In this document: piece by piece, positions 58,679 through 64,000 of the stretch
Numbering within the stretch: position 1 is the first letter of the stretch
Layout of the letters: every line of letters begins with the position of its first letter
DNA from: Gentiana macrophylla
Taxonomy: Eukaryota; Streptophyta; Magnoliopsida; Gentianales; Gentianaceae
Assembly: GCA_026214975.1 (NCBI GenBank)
Contig: CM047805.1
Location: 1,364,001 to 1,428,000 of the forward strand
Reading direction: 5' to 3'
Length of the DNA: 64,000 nt
Notes under the pieces: generated by a model
The model's input: only the letters and a program-made list of their open reading frames with translations
Told to the model about the DNA's origin: nothing
Databases searched by the model: none
Program-made: the position numbers and the translations under genes

Positions 58679-61575
58679 TTATTCAGTTCCAGCAATCTTC
58701 TTCTTCAATGCTTCAATATCAGTCGCCAATTCTTTTCTACTTGACTACATAAAAAAATTAAATAAAATAAAAAATAATGACAAGTAATATTTAACTCCGG
58801 GGCTTATCTTAAAATCCGAAGTTGAATCTAGAAATATATAAATAGAACAGTGAAATATTTTTATTTTTTTAGTAAAAATGACAAGTCTTTATTCCAATGT
58901 AATTTAAATTCTTTCCTAATCAATTACAAAATTGAATATATTTTTTGATCTGATTGTCATAAGATGATAATTCTTTCACCAAATTTTGTCTTTTTTACGT
59001 CCCATTTATTTCGACATCTCATTTGATATTTTTCCGACATTATTTTTTAGGTCCTTTTTTTTTTTGTAAAAAACACATAAACAGTGGAATAGTAGAACAT
59101 TGAATTTAATGTCAGATCCACTGCAGCGAACAGTGATTTTGAGTTATGAGCAATGTGAATTTGTCCTTCTCACCCAATTTATATTTGCACTATCATATTT
59201 CCTTCTTTTTTTTTTTTTTTTTTTTTTTGTTGTCATTTATTCCCACTCCGTCTAAAAAATGTCATTGCATTTGCTGATATCAATCAGGGTTTGAGTCGTG
59301 TAATCCGATTAACAGATAGTTCCGAAACAAACCTTGAAGAGAAGATAGCGGTACACAAACCATCCGGTATATCCAAGTCCAACCAACTCCAAGATCTTAG
59401 GTAGCTGCAACAAAAAATATGGTGGCGTTTAAGGTACTTGCAAAAACAATATTTTAAAAATTTCAACATTCAAATTTAAGAACAAGCATACTTTTCTTTT
59501 ACTCTAAAATACAGATGCTGTATCACAAAAATGGTTGCAGATAATGTTCTTAATTATTTAGAGCAATCGCATTGGTTTTTTTCACGGGTTCTCAATTTTA
59601 TATTTTGTAATTAAACGTAGCCACAAACAAAAATATAAATAATTTTTGCAATATAAGTATAATTTGAATGGCTAATCTTTGGATTTATTTACTTTTACGG
59701 TATCTGCAAATATTCACGTACCAAAGGGACGGTGTTGATTGCACCAACTAAGGTAGCAGACAGCCAAACTGCAACAACTGCTCCTCCTCCGTAAAGAATT
59801 ACAGTCGATTTGTTTTCAACTGCATCCCACTTCATAAAAAGAAAAGAAAAAATTTAAAGCAATTTCCGGAGATCGAGCGTCTCACATTCAACCTTTTAAA
59901 AGTTGATTTTTGACTTAAAAATCGACTTTCAAAGTGTCGATTTAATGTGGTGAATGTGAATCACTAGAATCCCGTAATAATCATTCTAGGAAGATTGTAT
60001 TATGTTATATGAGCATTGATATACGCATCATATCTTTTCATTTTTATTCTCGTTTATTTCACGTGATTTTAATTATTTTATACTACGGTTGTTCAGTAAA
60101 ATCTCTGATACGAGAATACCTTTTCTTTAAGATCTGCTAAAAGCTCACTAGTGTCAACTGGAGCTGTTTCATCTGATGATGTAGCTTTTACTGGAAGCAA
60201 AAAAGTCCTTTTTGTTTCTGTTAATAATAAGATAGAAATATATTAAATATATAAACAAAAATTGGAATTGCAATGCCTACAACACATAAGCATATAATTA
60301 GGAAATCACTCGAGAAATGGGGAAATTCTACCGCATGGAGTGTATATTTTATCGTTTTACATAGGGTCAATGATTTAATATTAAAACAATGTAATATTGA
60401 TGTAAAAAATGTCGTTTTTCTTATTAAAGAATATAGTTTTAGGATTTAATGACTACACTGGAATAAATTTTTTGATAAAAAAAAAAATGTAGTTTTAGAG
60501 TCCGGTGACCCAACTGAAAAAAAAAAATGAAACAACCACATCAATTAATACTCTCTGCAAAAAAAAAATAATAATAAAATTAATTGCCCGATAAATCAGC
60601 CAAACTTCAAGAAGAACAGTATTCTGCATATGCATACATACATACATTACATAGCATACGATATACATGAATATATAGAAACCGAAAGAGTTTGAAATAC
60701 CACCACATTAAAAATAATAATAAATAAAATAAAAATAAAAAATAAAAAATATGAGACAGTTGCTAACATCGTGTACGCTATACTGGAGCAAATTGTCTTA
60801 AAATAAAACCTGTTTACACTCGCCATTTTGCGTTCTTTAACATATGATGTTCTATCTTGCCTCCGAATGTATCTGTTGTATCTATTCGTATTATATGAAT
60901 AAAATTGTTGTTCTTTTTATTCGACTGTTTCTAGTTCTACCTGGAATCAGGGGCGGAGGCAGTATTTTCGTTTTTAAGAGCAATTTTTCTTTTCCAATGT
61001 TGTCAATAAATGTATTTTATAGCTAAAACTTCAGTAATTTATCAATTTAACGGAGTCCGTGTATCTCGTTTAAGTACACTTGTGTCCGCCTCTGCTTGCA
61101 ATAGACTTTTCGGTGTTGAGACGACTACGGAATACACAGTTGTGGTATATTTGAAACATAACGGATACTGATACAGTGATACGGGTATGGGTACTGGGTA
61201 TAGGGGTATTTGTGTAAATCTGACAACATTCACTCAATCTTAAATTTAACGATGATTCTTCATTTCACATATCTAAGCCATCATTATGCACATACGAATC
61301 TCATATCCAACTTTAGAAAATCACAAATTTGTCCTTGTGTATGTTTAAAAGTAAAGTTTCACTAAATTGAGCAAAAGAATGTTTAAATTGGAAACCAAAA
61401 AAAGAGTACCTGAAATCTGCTTGAAAGAAGCAGAAAACAATGGGGTAGTAGAAGGCATCCGTGGTGGCAAAAACGGCAAAGCAGAGAAACTAGTGGCTGA
61501 CCGGAGAGGAGAACTTCCGGCCAACACGGCTGTCGCCGCCATTGAAGTGGTGGCTGCTGCTGCTGCTGCTGCCAT
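58679..61575 (-). CDS. CURT1A: CURVATURE THYLAKOID 1 protein (CURT1A-like), five coding exons
   Basis: CURT1 proteins oligomerise in thylakoid membranes and bend them at grana margins. Coding exons on the minus strand: 61410-61575, 60120-60217, 59722-59829, 59333-59404 and 58679-58744; every intron has GT...AG ends and the frame is kept. The product has 169 residues: an Ala/Ser-rich chloroplast transit peptide (exon 1), then ATSSDETAPVDTSELLADLK, WDAVENKSTVILYGGGAVVA and a first membrane helix. VGAINTVPLLPKILELVG leads to a second helix (GYTGWFVYRYLLF), and the C-terminus is a short coiled coil (KELATDIEALKKKIAG). Length and order match the family; text is closest to CURT1A as I remember it. 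A possible AATAAA is at 58513-58518 (minus). Intron 1 holds a hAT MITE; intron 2 holds a hairpin element. The gene looks intact. Confidence 0.93.
59884..59963. repeat. Small hairpin element in CURT1 intron 2
   Basis: AAAGTTGATTTTT (59899-59911) pairs with AAAAATCGACTTT (59917-59929) around a 5-base loop. Outer CACATTCA and TGAATGTG also pair. It resembles the element at 63724-63803. Confidence 0.55.
60948..61094. mobile_element. Small hAT-type MITE in CURT1 intron 1 (147 bp)
   Basis: Left end CAGGGGCGGAGGC, right end reverse complement CAGAGGCGGACAC. The flanking 8-mers CCTGGAAT and CTTGCAAT match at six of eight positions. Same terminal motif as 6981-7232, but a different interior. Confidence 0.65.
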
Positions 61576-61721
61576 TTGGATTTGCAGAAAATTATAGATA
61601 TTAAACTTGTTCTATTTTCTCTTCAACTTTGTGTATTCCTCTCAATTTTGTTGATATCTAAAACCAAACAATCCTAACTTCTCTTCCTCTCAAATTAAAA
61701 AGCAAATGATTTGGTGGGTTG

Positions 61722-61729
61722 CCACGTGG
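61722..61729 (-). promoter_or_regulatory. G-box in the CURT1 promoter
   Basis: CCACGTGG, about 147 bp upstream of the CURT1 ATG. A CCAAT box (minus; ATTGG at 61747-61751) lies 18 bp further out. G-boxes bind bZIP/bHLH factors such as HY5 and PIFs and are common in photosynthesis promoters. No clear TATA box is seen. Confidence 0.6.
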
Positions 61730-61759
61730 ACATTTAGAGGTTTCTGATTGGTCGGTTCC

Positions 61760-62750
61760 CTATCTGCAAAATCTAGTGCACTAGTGCCGTTTGGCTATGC
61801 TTTTTCTATTTGATGAGTGATGGCTCTTTTTCTTCATTGTTTCTTAATGTTATCATTACAACAATTAAAATTGAAAAAATTCATAGATTCTTTTCCCTTT
61901 TTTAATAAGAATAAGGATCCTAAAATACACAATATAAAAGATTTTAGATAAAAAAGACTATAAGAAAAGAATTTTTGTGGAAAAAAAAAAACATCTTATC
62001 AGTGAAATAAAACTGAAAGTGAATTACGATGATTTTCAGCAAAAAAAACCAACATAATTAACCTTCAAATTCAATTTCATTTTCACTTTTACCAATAAAA
62101 TGTCCTTATGGATAATTTTTTTTTCTTATAATCCAAAAATCCCGATATCTTTCTAAATGTGTCCTAATTAACAATTAACTATTTTTAAAAACCCCAATAC
62201 CCGGGATTAACCGACCTTTCTAATATGAAGTTTGGACCCGGGATTAACCGACCTTTCTAATATGAAGTTTGGATTTGGGTCGTACACTAGGGGGTGTCTA
62301 TAAGAATTTATCAATTTTTATAAATATTAAATTTAGTCTTATATATTATAATTCAATATGATCAATATGGATCAATATATAAAATAAACGGGTCAATTTA
62401 TATATCCATGTATACGTTAAAAAAAAATCTTAGTGTTATTTTCTTTTACAAGTCGACTTCTCTGAAAGTATGTCACTTACTCACGTGTAAGGTTTGGCTT
62501 AGGAAAATCTATAGATGATGCATGTTGAGAAGTCGTAGTTTTGTAACGTCCGACTGGAGACCTGAGTATCTTCGAATACAATCGTTTAACTATGTCTCGT
62601 ACCAATTTTTATTTTGCGAAATGAAGTCTTTTGTTACTACATTGATTTGAGAGTTATATCGAGTGAGGAGTCTGATTAATCCGATTCATCCGTACACACG
62701 TCTATTTCGTGTGAGAGGGTAAGTAAAAATTAATGTAGCCATATACTTGA
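61760..62750. other. Intergenic DNA between the two chloroplast genes
   Basis: AT-rich, without an ORF of interest. It contains the 37-bp duplication at 62200-62273. Confidence 0.6.
62200..62273. repeat. Perfect 37-bp tandem duplication
   Basis: Two identical copies (62200-62236, 62237-62273), each starting CCCGGGATTAACCGACC and ending AAGTTTGGA. Perfect identity suggests a recent event. Confidence 0.95.
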
Positions 62751-62754
62751 CATA

Positions 62755-63355
62755 ACTAGTTGTTATCGAGCCGAGGTGAGTCAGGTATCTGTTGCTCAAA
62801 CTTGGTTTGTTTACCTCACGAGTTTGTTCGTGACCGTTTGTTTAATGAACATACAAAAACTTATGTTTAAGTTTAATTCGTTTATTTCACAAACTTGTTT
62901 TGCTCAAACTCGTGTTCGAGTTCAGCTCGTTAAATGTATTTTATACTTCCAACTCAAGTTTAACTCGTTAAGATATAAAAAATCAAAGCCAAAAGCTTAA
63001 ATGAAAAAAATTATAAAACAATATTCAAAATCATACTATAAAAAGTAATAGAAGAACACTATAAACATTCAACAAAATTGGTTAATACATATCTATTAGA
63101 CTAATAGTTGATTAATCATATGATGTGTTAGAATTATGTTGTACATTTGCTTATCTATATGTATATGCATGTTCGTGAACACAATCAAACGCTCGCAAAT
63201 CAAGCTCGTTTCGTTTGTTTAGGAAACAAGCATTTTTTTTTTTCGACACCATACTTACGTTTAAACTTGGTTCGTTAAACGATCACGAAGACTTAACGCG
63301 CCAACCACGAGCTTATTTACGAACGACTCTGTTCGTTTAAAAGCTCTAGGCACAA
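62755..63355. repeat. Repeat rich in CTCGTT/TTCGTT-type motifs, unclassified
   Basis: Dense in AACTCG, TTCGTTT, GAGCTTATTTACGAACG and related text on both strands. Such text occurs in dispersed plant repeats. The frame at 62776-63000 is not a plausible gene. No terminal repeats were found. Confidence 0.35.
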
Positions 63356-63486
63356 ACCCAAAAATCACTGATTCGCCATGATTATTCTCCTCAGGCCTCG
63401 GCTATAATACAACTTAAACACAAAAAGAATTATTGAGGAAGCTTCACTAAATAAAAATAATCAAACACAATTTCCAATAGTTTAGT

Positions 63487-64000
63487 TTAAGGCCATTTCG
63501 TGAACTCAAGAACTTTTAAGAGAATTTCAATGCCAGTGGGTATTTGCCAAATGAAGAGCAATACATTTAGTCCGTTGATTGCAATGTGAAGATTTCTAGC
63601 TGTTTCATTTCCTTTCTGCATTGCAGGTACTAGTGCTGCTGCAGCTGCCCATAAAACAGTTATTCCTGTTCACACAATTTTAAACCCAAAAAAAAAAAAA
63701 AAAAAAAAAACGTTATCGTTCCGGCACCACAGTGACAATCGTAGTCTTTTTTCACAGTTACAGCTAAGAATCGACTTTCAAGTTGATTGTTTCAGTGTGG
63801 TGCTTAAGTAAAACATTGTGGGACCCATTGATTGATAAAAGTCACGGTTTATCAATCAATGGTGTAAAAGTGATAACGAAAAACGTATGATAATTACCTG
63901 CCCCAGCGAATAAATGAGGTCCTGGAAAGAGCTTTCCTGTCCTAAACCATGTGTTAAGTCCCCCAAATATTGCCTCAAAAACTCCAAACCCCAAAAGTAT
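63487..64000 (-). CDS. DUF4079-type chloroplast membrane protein, last two exons (partial)
   Basis: Exon 63898-64000 (runs off the window) and final exon 63487-63665, joined by a GT...AG intron. The readable 93 residues start ILLGFGVFEAIFGGLNTWF, then RTGKLFPGPHLFAGAG spans the splice, followed by ITVLWAAAAALVPAMQKGN, NLHIAINGLNVLLFIWQIP, and end VLEFTKWP-stop. At least two hydrophobic segments flank His-containing loops. This resembles plant and cyanobacterial DUF4079 proteins, thought to be thylakoid or envelope membrane proteins of unknown function. The assignment is from memory and moderate. The N-terminal part, including any transit peptide, lies outside the window. Confidence 0.65.
63724..63862. 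repeat. Hairpin elements in the intron of the DUF4079-type gene
   Basis: Element 63724-63803 has ends GCACCACAGTGA and TCAGTGTGGTGC (two mismatches) and a core AATCGACTTTCAAGTTGATT. Next to it, CCATTGATTGATAAA (63825-63839) pairs perfectly with TTTATCAATCAATGG (63848-63862) over an 8-base loop. A 23-A run lies at 63688-63710. Confidence 0.7.

Noticed and set aside
58975..59280. Possible second Stowaway-like pair (ACGTCCCATTTATT and CACTCCGTCTAAAA)
   Set aside because: The two ends are not inverted repeats of each other and no TA duplication is clear.

Overview
This is a window of a large, repeat-rich flowering-plant nuclear genome. A eudicot is likely and an asterid possible, but the species cannot be fixed from sequence. 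Evidence: spliced genes for chloroplast proteins, plant-specific LTR retrotransposons (SIRE-type and Ale-type Copia, tRNA-Asp-primed Gypsy, chromovirus LTRs), plant MITEs, a LINE tail, a SINE and a pogo-type element. Only three host genes are supported: a secreted or membrane DUF26 (Gnk2-like) protein at 5973-6503 (-), a CURVATURE THYLAKOID 1 gene with five coding exons at 58679-61575 (-), and the last two exons of a DUF4079-type chloroplast membrane protein at 63487-64000 (-), cut by the window edge.

Layout. 1-2.3 kb: three sets of tandem repeats and a Gypsy-type LTR piece. 2.4-4.1 kb: broken Copia pol. 4.2-5.1 kb: internally deleted pogo-like DNA transposon. 5.2-6.6 kb: DUF26 gene. 7-12.9 kb: AT-rich intergenic DNA with hAT, PIF/Harbinger-like and Stowaway MITEs, a truncated LINE, a SINE and an AT-rich dispersed repeat family.

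12.9-51.7 kb is one nest of retrotransposons five levels deep. A (TA)n array received Copia-3 (-, about 12892-51739). That received a chromovirus-like solo LTR (13478-49033). That received a Tat/Athila-type Gypsy (+, 14710-47978, TSD GTATA). That received a SIRE-type Copia-1 (-, 16837-42546, TSD GTTAG), and that received a second SIRE-type Copia-2 (+, 19920-33642, TSD GTTGC). Ends and 5-bp target duplications were read directly for the inner three.

51.8-57 kb: a Helitron-like 3' end, an Ale-type Copia-4 with nearly continuous pol (-), and another chromovirus LTR. 57.7-64 kb: a complete MITE and the two chloroplast genes, whose introns carry small MITEs and hairpins.

Points of most interest: the readable nest; palindromes built on GGTAA/TTACC repeated at five places in the Gypsy element; a TATA-like motif plus C/T-rich leader in front of the 3' ORF in three unrelated retroelements; and clustered CTG/CAG-centred differences between LTR pairs, which may be a sequencing artefact. 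All coordinates come from reading the sequence by eye; no alignment or database search was run.
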